A stretch of 64,000 nucleotides of DNA. Origin: Planktomarina temperata RCA23. GTDB taxonomy: Bacteria; Pseudomonadota; Alphaproteobacteria; Rhodobacterales; Rhodobacteraceae. Below, piece by piece: positions 41,549 to 51,145 of the stretch; the first letter of the stretch is position 1, and every line of letters begins with the position of its first letter. The stretch is from the NCBI RefSeq assembly GCF_000738435.1, contig NZ_CP003984.1:2976001-3040000 (forward strand), written 5' to 3'. The notes beneath the pieces are model-generated. The model had not been told where the DNA came from and searched no databases. It saw nothing but the letters and a program-made list of their open reading frames with translations. The translations under genes were made by a program, and so were the position numbers.

Positions 41549-44158
41549 TTAATGCACGACCGCGTCTTTGGGTGGCAATCGGTTGGAACCGCTCACCCTA
41601 TCTCCAACGATCAAGCCCTCACTGCCCGCCGTGACGGGCACAATGTCACCATCTGAGACTTCACCGGCCAAAAGCATCTCGGCCAATTGGTTTTGCAACG
41701 CCGATTGGATCACCCGCTTCAACGGACGCGCACCAAAGACCGGATCATACCCTTCATCGGCCAACCAAGTTTTGGCGGAGGCATCAAGTTCCAAGCTGAT
41801 CTCCCGCGGTGCCAGACGGCTCTGCAAAAGTCCCAATTGGATATCCACAATACCGTCCATGTCCTGCCGGTTCAGACGATCAAAGATGATGGTCTCGTCC
41901 AAACGGTTGAGGAATTCCGGGCGGAAATGCCCCCGCACAGCCTCCATAACTTCGCTCCGCGCCTCAGAAGATTCCATCCCTTCGGGTAGCTCGCTGAGCA
42001 CCTGCGCCCCAAGATTTGAGGTGAGTACGATTAAAGTTTGCTTAAAGTCCACGGTTCGGCCCTGGCTGTCGGTGAGCACACCATCGTCCAAAACCTGCAA
42101 CAGAATATTGAACACATCCGGATGGGCCTTCTCCACCTCATCAAACAAAACCACTTGATAGGGCCGGCGGCGCACAGCTTCGGTCAAAACGCCCCCCTCA
42201 TCATAGCCAACATAGCCTGGAGGCGCGCCGATCAACCGCGACACACTATGTTTTTCCATGAATTCTGACATATCAATCCGAACCATCGCAGCGTCGTCAT
42301 CGAACAAGAAATTCGCCACCGCCTTGGTCAATTCGGTCTTACCCACGCCGGTTGGGCCCAAAAAGAGAAAGCTCCCCAGAGGTCGGCTTTCATCATTGAG
42401 CCCAGCCCGCGCCCGGCGCACCGCATTGGACACGGCTTTGACCGCGGCCGATTGACCAATCACCCGCGCATGCAGCTCCTCCTCCATGCGCAGCAATTTA
42501 TCCCGCTCGCCTTCCAGCATCCGCGAGGTCGGAATCCCGGTCCAGCGCTCGACCACACCGGCGATTTGATCTGGGCGCACGGCCTCCTCAACCATATGAC
42601 CTTCGGCCGCTTCCGCCTCTGCTAGGCTTTTTTCCAACCCCGGAATCACCCCGTAGGACAGCTCACCGGCTTTGCCGAGATTGCCCTCACGTTTGGCGAT
42701 GTCCAGATCGGCCCGGGCCCGGTCCAGCTGCTCTTTGATCTCGCGCGCTGAGGCGAGCTTATCCCGCTCCGCCTGCCATTGGGCGTTCAGCTCGCTGGAG
42801 CGCTCTTGTAGATCGGCCAAAGATTTCTCCAAAGCCACAAGCCGAGTTTTCGACGCCGCATCATCCTCCAGCTTGAGCGCCTCAACCTCGATTTGTTTTT
42901 GCAAGATATCACGGTCCAGCGCGTCCAGCTCTTCGGGCTTGCTATCGACCTGCATCCGCAAGCGACTGGCCGCCTCATCCACGAGGTCAATGGCCTTGTC
43001 GGGCAGAAAGCGATCCGTGATATAGCGGCTTGACAGGGTTGCCGCCGCCACAAGCGCCGCATCAGCGATGCGCACGCCATGGTGCAACTCGTATTTCTCC
43101 TTGATCCCACGCAGGATCGAGATGGTATCGGTGACGCTTGGCTCTTCGACCTGGACCGGTTGAAAGCGCCGAGCAAGGGCGGCGTCTTTTTCGACATATT
43201 TGCGATACTCATCCAGCGTGGTCGCTCCGATGCAGTGCAATTCGCCGCGGGCCAGAGCCGGTTTGATCAAATTGGCCGCGTCCATCGCACCATCGCCTTT
43301 GCCCGCGCCGACAAGCGTGTGCATCTCATCGATGAACAATAGGATTTCGCCCGCCGCAGATGTCACCTCATTCAACACCGCCTTGAGACGCTCTTCAAAT
43401 TCGCCGCGATACTTCGCCCCGGCAATCAAGGCGCCCATATCCAAAGCCAAGAGCCGCTTATTGCGCAGGCTTTCGGGCACATCACCGTTGATAATGCGCA
43501 GCGCCATACCCTCGGCAATCGCCGTTTTCCCAACGCCCGGCTCACCGATCAACACCGGGTTATTCTTGGTGCGCCGCGATAGGACCTGCATGGCGCGGCG
43601 GATTTCTTCTTCTCGGCCAATGATCGGGTCAATCTTCCCTTCCCGCGCCCGCGCGGTCAAATCTTGGGCATATTTCTTTAACGCCTCATAGCTGTCTTCG
43701 GCGCTGGCCGAATCCGCGGTGCGACCCTGACGAATGTCTTCAATCGCGCCATTGAGCTTTTGCGCCGTTACGGCGCCGGCGTCGAGTGCCTCCTTCGCTT
43801 TGGATTTCACCATGCAAAGCGCCATCAAAATGCGCTCCACGGGCACAAAACTGTCGCCCGCCTTTTGCGCCAGTTTTTCCGCCTCAGCTAAAACCTTGCC
43901 AGTTGTGCCGTCGACATAGACCTGCGCATCACCCGTAACCTTGGCAATTTTGGACAGGGTAAGGTTCAAATGTTCGAGCACGCGCTGCGGCACGCCACCG
44001 GATCGCGCGATCAAATTGCTCGCCAACCCCTCTTTGTCGTCCAACAGTGCTTTGAGCAAATGCTCCGGCCCAAGGCGCGCGTGATCTTCTCTTTGTGCAA
44101 TGGTTTGGGCCGCCTGAATGAAACCGCGCGACCGTTCGGTGAATTTGTCTAAATTCAT
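41549..44158 (-). CDS. clpB: ATP-dependent chaperone ClpB
   Basis: Hexameric Hsp104/ClpB disaggregase of 869 residues. N domain ([14 protein letters not shown]), first AAA+ module with Walker [10 protein letters not shown] near residue 205, a middle coiled-coil domain (~400-525), second Walker [10 protein letters not shown] near 605, and the second-module [21 protein letters not shown]. Works with DnaK to rescue aggregates after heat stress. AGGAGAGAG precedes ATG 44158. A possible heat-shock promoter lies 77-105 bases upstream. Confidence 0.97.
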   Translation of the reverse strand: MNLDKFTERSRGFIQAAQTIAQREDHARLGPEHLLKALLDDKEGLASNLIARSGGVPQRVLEHLNLTLSKIAKVTGDAQVYVDGTTGKVLAEAEKLAQKAGDSFVPVERILMALCMVKSKAKEALDAGAVTAQKLNGAIEDIRQGRTADSASAEDSYEALKKYAQDLTARAREGKIDPIIGREEEIRRAMQVLSRRTKNNPVLIGEPGVGKTAIAEGMALRIINGDVPESLRNKRLLALDMGALIAGAKYRGEFEERLKAVLNEVTSAAGEILLFIDEMHTLVGAGKGDGAMDAANLIKPALARGELHCIGATTLDEYRKYVEKDAALARRFQPVQVEEPSVTDTISILRGIKEKYELHHGVRIADAALVAAATLSSRYITDRFLPDKAIDLVDEAASRLRMQVDSKPEELDALDRDILQKQIEVEALKLEDDAASKTRLVALEKSLADLQERSSELNAQWQAERDKLASAREIKEQLDRARADLDIAKREGNLGKAGELSYGVIPGLEKSLAEAEAAEGHMVEEAVRPDQIAGVVERWTGIPTSRMLEGERDKLLRMEEELHARVIGQSAAVKAVSNAVRRARAGLNDESRPLGSFLFLGPTGVGKTELTKAVANFLFDDDAAMVRIDMSEFMEKHSVSRLIGAPPGYVGYDEGGVLTEAVRRRPYQVVLFDEVEKAHPDVFNILLQVLDDGVLTDSQGRTVDFKQTLIVLTSNLGAQVLSELPEGMESSEARSEVMEAVRGHFRPEFLNRLDETIIFDRLNRQDMDGIVDIQLGLLQSRLAPREISLELDASAKTWLADEGYDPVFGARPLKRVIQSALQNQLAEMLLAGEVSDGDIVPVTAGSEGLIVGDRVSGSNRLPPKDAVVH

Positions 44159-44234
44159 CGTCTCTCTCCTTAGTAAGCGTCGCGGATCTTACGCTGCCCG
44201 ACTTCGGCACAGCCATTATGCGACCTTAACCGTT

Positions 44235-44263
44235 ATTTGGGCATCGTCCACTGGCTCGACAAG
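44235..44263 (-). promoter_or_regulatory. Possible RpoH (heat-shock) promoter of clpB
   Basis: On the minus strand CTTG (44263-44260) is followed after 18 bases by CCCAAAT (44241-44235), similar to the alphaproteobacterial RpoH pattern CTTG-N17-19-CCNATNT. Only a partial match; position upstream of clpB supports it. Confidence 0.35.
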
Positions 44264-44381
44264 TGATCGGCCCACATAAACAGGGATTTTTGGCAATAAA
44301 TCGCAATTTATGACCCTTGGCATGGACAGGCGCGGTTACAATGGATAATTCACCCCCAACGCGCAAACTCTGGAGATCCCC

Positions 44382-45098
44382 ATGGCTGATGACAAATTAA
44401 TTGTGGCGATGGATATGCCAAATGCCATTGAAGCCTTGAAGATGGCCGAGCAACTCGGGGATGCGGTCAACTTCTACAAAATCGGCCTCGGTATGCTGAC
44501 CGGCGGTGGTTTGGCGCTGGCCAATGAGTTAAAGGCGGAATTGGGCAAGCGTATTTTTCTCGACATGAAATTGTTCGACATCGGTGCCACCGTTGAACAT
44601 GCGGTGCGCGGTATCGCGCAATTTGATCTCGATTTCCTAACCGTCCACGGCGACCCCTATGTGGTGCGCGCGGCCAAAGAGGGCGCGGCAGGGAAGGATT
44701 TGAAAATCCTGGCCGTGACTATTTTAACGTCACTGGATCGTGCCGATCTCAATGATGCCTTAATCAAGCCCGGAGATATTGCCGATTTGGTGGCAGAGCG
44801 CGCGGGCAAGGCCTTTGACGCCGGAGCGGACGGGGTGATTGCCAGCCCGCAAGAGGCCGCTGTCATCCGCGCACTTCCCGAGGCCAAAGGCAAATTGATC
44901 GTCACCCCAGGTGTGCGCCCCACGGGCGCCGACTTGGGCGACCAAAAACGCATCGCCACACCGGCGCAGGCCATTGCCAATGGCGCAGATCATGTGGTCG
45001 TGGGTCGGCCAATTTGGACCGCCCCCTCCCCACGCGATGCAGCGCTTTCTATTTTGGCGGAACTGGCCAGCCCACAAGCCGAACGCCCAAATGCTTAA
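44382..45098 (+). CDS. pyrF: Orotidine 5'-phosphate decarboxylase
   Basis: Last step of UMP synthesis, OMP to UMP. 238 residues, TIM barrel. Catalytic D61-x-K63-x-x-D66 in LDMKLFDIG, phosphate-binding VTPGVRP and the end VVVGRPI. TGGAGA lies before ATG 44382. Divergent from clpB and touching the opposing nfeD stop. Confidence 0.96.
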   Translation: MADDKLIVAMDMPNAIEALKMAEQLGDAVNFYKIGLGMLTGGGLALANELKAELGKRIFLDMKLFDIGATVEHAVRGIAQFDLDFLTVHGDPYVVRAAKEGAAGKDLKILAVTILTSLDRADLNDALIKPGDIADLVAERAGKAFDAGADGVIASPQEAAVIRALPEAKGKLIVTPGVRPTGADLGDQKRIATPAQAIANGADHVVVGRPIWTAPSPRDAALSILAELASPQAERPNA

Positions 45099-45379
45099 TC
45101 GTTGATATCACCCTCAAAGGTTTTGACCTGTCCTTTGGGCAGCGAGAAAATCCGGCGCAGGATCAAAGTGGCGACAAGCGAGGTCACGGCGAATATCAGC
45201 ACCGAGACCGGCGCGCCGATAGAGCCAGCGCCTCCCAAAAGCATCACCAGCGCGACGCAGGCAGCCCCGATGGTCATGCCCAAAAACACAAAGGCCGGCA
45301 CGATGATTTCAAGAAAGGCCAAGGCCAAGGCCAAAATCGCCCAAGCCCACCAAGTGGCATGAAGTGTCTGAAGCATCAC
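45095..45379 (-). CDS. NfeD-like membrane protein
   Basis: 94 residues, two to three membrane segments (WAWAILALALAFLEIIVPAFVFLGM, then ACVALVMLL, VSVLIFAVTSLVATLIL) followed by a short basic tail, lacking the usual OB-fold C-terminal domain of longer NfeD proteins. It overlaps the SPFH gene by four bases, the standard NfeD/SPFH operon, where it is thought to assist the membrane-scaffold protein. Confidence 0.85.
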   Translation of the reverse strand: MMLQTLHATWWAWAILALALAFLEIIVPAFVFLGMTIGAACVALVMLLGGAGSIGAPVSVLIFAVTSLVATLILRRIFSLPKGQVKTFEGDIND

Positions 45380-46266
45380 TTCGACCCTTTCAGCATTTTG
45401 AACGCATCTGCAAAAGCATCCATCGCGTTGGAGGGCACCAGGATGGTTTGCTTGCCCTCACCACCACCTAAGGCGGTTAGCGCTTCAACCTGCTTGAGCG
45501 CCACCTGGTATTGCGCCGCTTCAATGCCATTCTTGGCAATGGCGCGTGCAACAACACCCGTGGCATAGGCTTCAGCATCCGCTTGCAGACGGCGCGCTTT
45601 GGCCGCTTGCTCGGCAGAATAGAGTTCTGCATCGGCGTTGAGCTCCACAGCGCGCTTATATCCTTCTGCCTCAGTCACCTGCGCCCGGCGGGCCCGCTCG
45701 GCGTTGAGCTGTTGCAGCATAGCATCTTGAGTGGCCCGATCGAGGTTCACATCCAGCAATTCTGCCCGTGTCACCTCAACGCCCCAGTCATCAACCGCGA
45801 CCTCAATCGCCGACTTGATCGCATTGATCAGCTCAGAGCGGTTCGATTGCACCTCGTCCAACTCCATCTGACCGATTTCCGCCCGCACGATCCCGGCTAC
45901 AGTGGTTGAGATCGCCGCGTCCACATCGCGGATTCGGTAAACTGTTTTTGCCGGTTCGGTAATGCGATAGAAAACCGAGGTATCGACTTTCACCAGAACG
46001 TTATCGCTGGTGATTGCGTCTTGGCTGTTGGTTGGCAACTGCCGCTCAAGAACCGAAACCCGATGCCGCACCCGGTCCAGGAAGGGCACAATGAAGTTTA
46101 ACCCTGGGCCCAGAACAGATTTGAGGCGGCCGAACCGTTCGACCACAAATTTCTCAGATTGCGGCACGATGCGCACACCTTTGAAGAGGACGACCAAAAT
46201 AATAATCGCCAAGGCGATGAGAAAGCCATTTTGCCCCAATTGGCTTAAAGTCGCTTCAAAATCCAT
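45376..46266 (-). CDS. SPFH/Band 7 (stomatin-like, QmcA-type) membrane scaffold protein
   Basis: 296 residues; one N-terminal membrane anchor (FLIALAIIILVVLF), then the SPFH domain (VPQSEKFVVERFGRLKSVLGPGLNFIVPFLD, DVFYR-like strand, GVEVTRAELLDVNL) and a helical coiled-coil C terminus (ARRAQVTEAEGYKRA, EQAAKARRLQADAEAYATG). Organises membrane microdomains and protease complexes. ATG 46266 has GGGGAG upstream; ATG 46281 lacks one. Confidence 0.92.
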   Translation of the reverse strand: MDFEATLSQLGQNGFLIALAIIILVVLFKGVRIVPQSEKFVVERFGRLKSVLGPGLNFIVPFLDRVRHRVSVLERQLPTNSQDAITSDNVLVKVDTSVFYRITEPAKTVYRIRDVDAAISTTVAGIVRAEIGQMELDEVQSNRSELINAIKSAIEVAVDDWGVEVTRAELLDVNLDRATQDAMLQQLNAERARRAQVTEAEGYKRAVELNADAELYSAEQAAKARRLQADAEAYATGVVARAIAKNGIEAAQYQVALKQVEALTALGGGEGKQTILVPSNAMDAFADAFKMLKGSK

Positions 46267-46290
46267 AAATTTTCTCCCCATGAGTCTGTT

Positions 46291-46311
46291 CTATATAGGG
46301 ACTATATAGGG
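46291..46311. repeat. Tandem CTATATAGGG repeat between SPFH and dinB genes
   Basis: CTATATAGGG occurs twice with one base between, 25 bases upstream of the SPFH start. Each unit contains the palindrome CTATATAG. Could be overlapping -10 elements or a double operator. No perfect alphaproteobacterial LexA box was seen. Confidence 0.55.
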
Positions 46312-46398
46312 CGTGTTATGCAAAAATGAAATCTTCGATGCGGGCCGACAGTCGGCTTGCGCGTGGACGCAGCCGCGCTTCCGCGTTAGCTTACAGAC

Positions 46399-47655
46399 AT
46401 GCCTGCATTTTGCCGCGATTGTTTGACCACCTTTGAGACTGCCCCGCGCCGGTGCACGGCTTGTGGGCGGCCACGCATAGCCGCCCATCCAGAGCTCTTC
46501 TCCCTCTCCATCGCCCATATGGATTGCGACGCCTTCTATGCCTCGGTTGAAAAGCGCGACAATCCAGAGCTGGCCAGCAAACCCGTTATCATTGGCGGCG
46601 GTCGACGCGGGGTGGTGAGCACGGCTTGCTATGTGGCCCGCGTGCGGGGTGTGAAATCTGCGATGCCGATGTTTCAGGCGCTAAAACTTTGCCCAGAAGC
46701 CGTGGTGGTGAGGCCGCGCATGGAGGAATATGTAAAAGCCAGCGCCGCCATCCGCAAAATGATGCAAGAGCTCACCCCAGCCATTGAGCCCTTGTCTCTG
46801 GATGAAGCCTTCCTCGATATGACCGGCACCACAGCGCTGCATGGGGCGCCGCCTGCGGTGATGTTGGCCCGTTTGGTGAAACGCATGAGGGAGGAATTGG
46901 GCCTCACCGGCTCGATCGGTCTGTCACATAATAAATTTCTCGCAAAAGTGGCCAGTGATCTCGACAAACCAAGGGGATTCTCGGTGATCGGAAAAGCGGA
47001 GACAAATCAGTTCCTCAAAGATAAACCCATCGGCCTGATCTGGGGCGTGGGAGCTGTGGCACAGGGCGCATTGGACAAGGCGGGCATCCGCACATTTGCC
47101 GATCTTTTGCGTTGGGAACGGCAGGACCTGACCGCACGCTTCGGATCCATGGGGGATCGGTTGTGGCATCTGGCCCGCGGCGAGGACCGGCGGCAGGTCT
47201 CGGCCCATGCGCCTGTGAAAAGCATCTCAAATGAAACGACATTCTTTGAAGATACCTCAGATTCAGATATGCTCGACGGACATATCTGGCGCCTTGCGGA
47301 AAAGGTCAGTGACCGCGCAAAGGCTCGGGATCTCGCCGGGCGTGTCGTGACGCTGAAGCTCAAACGCAAAGATCACAGCCTTTTGTCACGCCGTGTATCT
47401 TTGCGCGAGGCCACGCAGATCGCCGATCGGATCTACCGCACGGCGCGAGATTTGTTTGACCAGTCCGGCCCGCAGGGTCCCTATCGCTTGATTGGCGTTG
47501 GCCTGTCCGATTTGGTGCGTGCGGAGGAAAGTGATTTGACCGGCGATCTTCTGGACCCCAAGGCAAGCACCCGCGCCAAGGCCGAACGGGCGACAGATAC
47601 TATTCGGGCAAAATTCGGCAAAGATGCGATCGTGAAGGGACGGTCTTTGCGCTAG
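46399..47655 (+). CDS. dinB: DNA polymerase IV (Y-family translesion polymerase)
   Basis: 418 residues. Palm motif HMDCDAFYASVE with Asp42 and the SLDEAFLD motif, thumb/HhH region (IWGVGAVAQGALDKAGIRTFADL) and the little-finger domain. Bypasses damaged bases. An N-terminal addition of about 35 residues carries CxxC...CxxC (Cys5, 8, 19, 22), a zinc-ribbon-like module absent from E. coli DinB. There is no canonical C-terminal clamp-binding QLSLF that I can see; the end is KDAIVKGRSLR. Divergent from SPFH/NfeD. Confidence 0.94.
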   Translation: MPAFCRDCLTTFETAPRRCTACGRPRIAAHPELFSLSIAHMDCDAFYASVEKRDNPELASKPVIIGGGRRGVVSTACYVARVRGVKSAMPMFQALKLCPEAVVVRPRMEEYVKASAAIRKMMQELTPAIEPLSLDEAFLDMTGTTALHGAPPAVMLARLVKRMREELGLTGSIGLSHNKFLAKVASDLDKPRGFSVIGKAETNQFLKDKPIGLIWGVGAVAQGALDKAGIRTFADLLRWERQDLTARFGSMGDRLWHLARGEDRRQVSAHAPVKSISNETTFFEDTSDSDMLDGHIWRLAEKVSDRAKARDLAGRVVTLKLKRKDHSLLSRRVSLREATQIADRIYRTARDLFDQSGPQGPYRLIGVGLSDLVRAEESDLTGDLLDPKASTRAKAERATDTIRAKFGKDAIVKGRSLR

Positions 47656-47659
47656 GGCT

Positions 47660-48517
47660 TCACTGCGCCGCGAGCTCTTGCCCCGATTGTCCCAGTCTTG
47701 CAATATCCGCAATGACGCCAACCAGACGGCGACGGACGGCATCGAACTCAGCGCTTGGCCGGATACGCGCTTCATCCATATAGAGGCTGCGATCAATTTC
47801 GATCTGCACCGCATGTTGCCCCATCTGCGGCTTGCCATAACGCCGACTGATAAACGCGCCGGCAAAGGGCGTGTTGCGCGCCACCCGAAATCCAGCCTCC
47901 ACAAAAGCGCCATGAATATGCGCCATCAGCGTCTCATCGGCAGCCGCCCCAAAACGGTCGCCCAAAACGATCTGCGGCGCCGTGCCCTCAAGCGGGCCGC
48001 GACTGACGGCGGAATGGGGCATGGAATGACAGTCAATTAAGATGGCTTGACCAAACTGCACGCGAGTCTGGTCCAAAAGCGCAGTCAGCTTATGATGATA
48101 TGGCCACCAAATGCGGTAGATGCGCTCTTGCGCCTCTTTTAGGCTGATCTTTCCGCGGTAAATCGGTGTCCCAATCGCCACGACCCGCGGCACAACACCA
48201 AGACCCGAGGCAATCCTTGCATTGACGCCCAGGCTTTTAACACCCTCAATCACCGCAGGATCCAGCTCATCGCAGGCACGGTTGAGGTCCACATAAGCCC
48301 GCGGGGCATTGGCAACCAAGAGCGGCGCGCCGAACTGAACGGCAGGCTCAAACAAGTGATCGACAAAAGCATCTTCAGAGGCGCGAATCGCATGCGAATC
48401 AAGCACAGACTGCGCCAGAAACTCCGGCGCATAGTGGCGCCCCGAATGCGGCGTGGCAAAGACAACGCAACTGCTACGGTGGACAGGCTCAAAAAGGGTG
48501 AAAGGAGCATCTTGCAT
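47660..48517 (-). CDS. N-formylglutamate amidohydrolase family protein
   Basis: 285 residues. The family pattern FATPHSGRHYAPEF near the start, then YVDLNRACDELDP, ILIDCHSMPHSA and GRHYGKPQ-type text (ISRRYGKPQMGQHAVQIEIDRSLYMDE) give the metal-binding His/Asp residues. Releases formate and glutamate in histidine breakdown or acts on similar amides. No hut genes are nearby. ATG 48517 chosen from family length. Confidence 0.88.
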   Translation of the reverse strand: MQDAPFTLFEPVHRSSCVVFATPHSGRHYAPEFLAQSVLDSHAIRASEDAFVDHLFEPAVQFGAPLLVANAPRAYVDLNRACDELDPAVIEGVKSLGVNARIASGLGVVPRVVAIGTPIYRGKISLKEAQERIYRIWWPYHHKLTALLDQTRVQFGQAILIDCHSMPHSAVSRGPLEGTAPQIVLGDRFGAAADETLMAHIHGAFVEAGFRVARNTPFAGAFISRRYGKPQMGQHAVQIEIDRSLYMDEARIRPSAEFDAVRRRLVGVIADIARLGQSGQELAAQ

Positions 48518-48711
48518 GGGGCAACCATAGCATAGAGCCCAGATTGAGGAAACAATTCCTATGAAATCCGCCAAAATTGCCATTGTCCCAGCAATTTCTC
48601 GGCTCAATTGCGATTTCAGCTTGAAGACTCGCGACCTGCTGCATATACGGCCGCTACCGGCGCGATTTTTGCGTCCTTTTTTGTGGGGCGTGGGGAAAAC
48701 ATCGGTTCAAC

Positions 48712-48786
48712 GGGCGCGTAGCTCAGCGGTAGAGCACTTCGTTGACATCGAAGGGGTCACTGGTTCGATCCCAGTCGTGCCCACCA
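48712..48786 (+). tRNA. tRNA-Val (anticodon GAC)
   Basis: A 75-base cloverleaf with encoded CCA: GGGCGCGTAGCTCAGCGG start, anticodon arm CTTCGTTGACATCGAAG with GAC in the loop, T-arm CTGGTTCGATCCCAG. 48 bases before rpmJ. Confidence 0.97.
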
Positions 48787-48834
48787 TTTTGTTTACTTGG
48801 GCTACTCCGCGGCCCGGTTTTGAAGGAGAAGGCC

Positions 48835-48960
48835 ATGAAGGTCAAAAACTCGCTTCGCTCGCTTAAGAGCCGCCACCGCGATTGTCGTGTGGTACGCCGT
48901 AAGGGCCGTGTTTATGTGATCAACAAAACACAGCCTCGCTTTAAAGCACGTCAGGGTTAA
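48835..48960 (+). CDS. rpmJ: 50S ribosomal protein L36
   Basis: A 41-residue protein [17 protein letters not shown]..., basic, with the L36 pattern [21 protein letters not shown]. Only one of the zinc-ribbon cysteines is kept, so this is the C-minus (YkgO-like) form that does not need zinc. AAGGAGAAGG precedes the ATG. A strong terminator follows 18 bases after the stop. Confidence 0.96.
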   Translation: MKVKNSLRSLKSRHRDCRVVRRKGRVYVINKTQPRFKARQG

Positions 48961-48978
48961 TCTCTGATACAGCGTTTT

Positions 48979-49012
48979 TAAAAAGGCCGTCCCTCCGGGG
49001 GCGGCTTTTTTT
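48979..49012. terminator. Bidirectional rho-independent terminator
   Basis: A-run, GCCGTCCC stem, TCCG loop, GGGGCGGC, then seven T. It ends rpmJ on plus; its A-run on the other side serves as T-run for the ABC/ligase operon ending at 49031 on minus. Confidence 0.9.
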
Positions 49013-49030
49013 ATAGCCGAAGTCCAAGGC

Positions 49031-50236
49031 TCACTCGTAGCTGCGTTGATCTTCAATCACGACGCCATCACGCGGCAAGCTGCCGGAGGCGACCACTTCC
49101 ACTTGACCGCGCAATTTCAACGTCTCTGTCAAGGAGGCTGCGTAGTCAGCGGCTTTCTCAGCCACACCTTCGATTTTCACAGCCATTGCATCCGCCTCAC
49201 CATCCCGGCTGGCAATGACACGGGCGCGGGTGACTTCGGGGTGTTTGGCCACAAAGGCCGCCACTTGCTCGGGGCGGATGAACATCCCTTTGATCTTGGT
49301 GGTTTGATCGGCGCGGCCCATCCATCCCTTGATTCGCAGGTTGCTCCGTCCGCAGGCGCTTTCACCCGGCATAAAGGCAGAAAGATCTCCGGTGGCAAAT
49401 CGCACCAATGGGTAGTCATTGTTCAGCGTGGTGACCAAGACCTCGCCCACCTCACCAAAGGGGACAGGATCGCCCGTGCCGGGCGTGACGATCTCGACCA
49501 CGACACCCTCATCCAGGATCAATCCGTCCATTGCCTCGCTTTCATAGGCGACATTGCCAAGATCCGCGGTCGCATAGCATTGGCGGCAAATGATGCCCCG
49601 GTCTGCATACCATTGCCGCAACGAGGGAAACAGCGCTCCGCCCCCAACTGCGGCTTTGCCAATACCGAGCGTCAGGCCCATCTCATCGGCCTTTTCCAAA
49701 ATCACTTTCAAGTAATCTGGCGTGCCGGCATAGCCGGTGACCCCCACATCGTGCGCCGCTTGAGCTTGTAGTTCGGTTTGCCCGGTCCCGGCCGGCAAAA
49801 CGGCAGCGCCCACGGCCCGTGCGCCGTTCTCAAACATCGTTCCAGCGGGCGTCAGATGATAGGAAAAGCAATTTTGCACAATATCGTCTGGCCCGAACCC
49901 GGTGGCATGCAAAAATCGCGCAAAACGCCACCAATCATGACTGTTTCGGCCAGGCTCATAAAGCGGCCCTGGCGATTGGAAGGCATAATCGAATTCTCCA
50001 CCACTATAGCCACCAAAGGGTGGCAAGCGTTTTTGCGCAGCGCCAAGCTCTGACTTTCGCAGAACTGGCAAGCGGGCGAGATCGTCAGCAGAGGCAATGC
50101 TGGACAGATCAAACTGTGCCAAATGCTCATAACCCGCAAGGCCCTGCGCATGGGTCAAAAGCGCCGGCAAACATTCGGCCAAAGAGGCCGCACGGGCATC
50201 CGCAGAGCGGGTTTCTAAGGCGTCGTAAAATGTCAT
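49031..50236 (-). CDS. Phenylacetate-CoA ligase-like AMP-forming ligase
   Basis: 401 residues, PaaK-type branch of the ANL family: TARSADARAA-like start, GYSGGEFDYAF loop in place of the usual SSGTTG, CRQCYATADLGNVAYE, GEVLVTTLNNDYPLVRFATGDLS and GRADQTTKIKGMFIRPEQV. Activates an aromatic or other carboxylic acid. ATG 50236 chosen because the frame upstream runs into the ABC ATPase gene. Last gene of the transport operon, so its acid is probably the imported solute. Confidence 0.82.
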   Translation of the reverse strand: MTFYDALETRSADARAASLAECLPALLTHAQGLAGYEHLAQFDLSSIASADDLARLPVLRKSELGAAQKRLPPFGGYSGGEFDYAFQSPGPLYEPGRNSHDWWRFARFLHATGFGPDDIVQNCFSYHLTPAGTMFENGARAVGAAVLPAGTGQTELQAQAAHDVGVTGYAGTPDYLKVILEKADEMGLTLGIGKAAVGGGALFPSLRQWYADRGIICRQCYATADLGNVAYESEAMDGLILDEGVVVEIVTPGTGDPVPFGEVGEVLVTTLNNDYPLVRFATGDLSAFMPGESACGRSNLRIKGWMGRADQTTKIKGMFIRPEQVAAFVAKHPEVTRARVIASRDGEADAMAVKIEGVAEKAADYAASLTETLKLRGQVEVVASGSLPRDGVVIEDQRSYE

Positions 50237-50261
50237 TGCTTGGCTTCCATCTATGAACAGG

Positions 50262-51086
50262 TCAGCTGAGCCATCTTTTGCGGCGGCGATAGCTGCGTGT
50301 GTCGCGAAAAGACTTGCGCCCCTCATCGGACATACCGAGATAAAATTCCTTCACATCCGGATTTTCGCGCAATTCCGCGGCCGGACCATCCATCACCACA
50401 CGACCAGATTCCAAAATATAGCCATAATGGGCGAATCTTAGCGCAACATTGGTATTTTGCTCCGCCAAGAGGAAAGACACGCCCTCTTTCTCATTGAGAT
50501 CTTTCACAATGCCAAAAATTTCTTCAACCAATTGCGGCGCCAAACCCATAGAGGGTTCATCCAGCAAAATCGTTTCGGGACGAGACATCAAAGCGCGCCC
50601 AATGGCACACATCTGTTGCTCACCACCAGAGGTATAACCCGCTTGGCTTTTGCGTCTTTCGGCCAGCCTTGGGAAATAGGCGTAAACTTTCTCCAAATCC
50701 GCCGCGACCGCGGCCGAGCCATCCGTGCGGGTATAGCTGCCGGTCAGCAGATTTTCTTCGATTGTTAAATGTTCGAAACAATGGCGTCCTTCCATCACTT
50801 GGATTACGCCGCGTTTCACCAAATCCGAAGGGTTCAAACCAGAAACCGATTGGCCGCGATAGGCAATCGTTCCTTTTGTAACTTCGCCGCGTTCGGAATG
50901 AAGCAATTGAGAAATCGCTTTCAATGTCGTGGTTTTACCCGCGCCATTACCGCCTAAAAGCGCGGTGATCCCGCCTTTTGGCACACTTAAAGACACGCCC
51001 TTCAATACCAAAATCACGTGATTATAAATCACTTCGATATTATTGACTTCGAGCAGTGTTTCGTTCGTTGAGCTGTCATCAAGCAT
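50262..51086 (-). CDS. Branched-chain-amino-acid-type ABC transporter ATPase (LivF-like)
   Basis: 274 residues. Walker A GGNGAGKTT, signature TSGGEQQMCAIGRAL, Walker B ILLDEPSMGLAPQLVEEIF, H-loop replaced by LLAEQNTN as in LivF. About 35 residues longer at the C terminus than typical LivF, ending with a basic tail RRRKRW. AGGA lies eight bases before ATG 51086; ATG 51095 is the alternative. Follows the binding-protein gene after a strong hairpin. Confidence 0.9.
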   Translation of the reverse strand: MLDDSSTNETLLEVNNIEVIYNHVILVLKGVSLSVPKGGITALLGGNGAGKTTTLKAISQLLHSERGEVTKGTIAYRGQSVSGLNPSDLVKRGVIQVMEGRHCFEHLTIEENLLTGSYTRTDGSAAVAADLEKVYAYFPRLAERRKSQAGYTSGGEQQMCAIGRALMSRPETILLDEPSMGLAPQLVEEIFGIVKDLNEKEGVSFLLAEQNTNVALRFAHYGYILESGRVVMDGPAAELRENPDVKEFYLGMSDEGRKSFRDTRSYRRRKRWLS

Positions 51087-51107
51087 GGCATTCATCCTAT
51101 TGGAAAT

Positions 51108-51132
51108 GCTCTGGCCCAGAGGGGGCCAGAGC
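51108..51132 (-). terminator. Hairpin after the Liv-type binding-protein gene
   Basis: GCTCTGGCCC (51108-51117) pairs perfectly with 51123-51132 around a five-base loop, 14 bases after the binding-protein stop. No T-run follows on the minus strand, so it is more likely an mRNA-stabilising or attenuating hairpin than a full terminator. Confidence 0.65.
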
Positions 51133-51145
51133 GCTCTTATTCGTC

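Noticed and set aside
46282-46398. LexA (SOS) box before dinB
   Set aside because: Only GTTC-N7-GGAC was seen, two mismatches in the second half to the alphaproteobacterial GTTC-N7-GTTC pattern.
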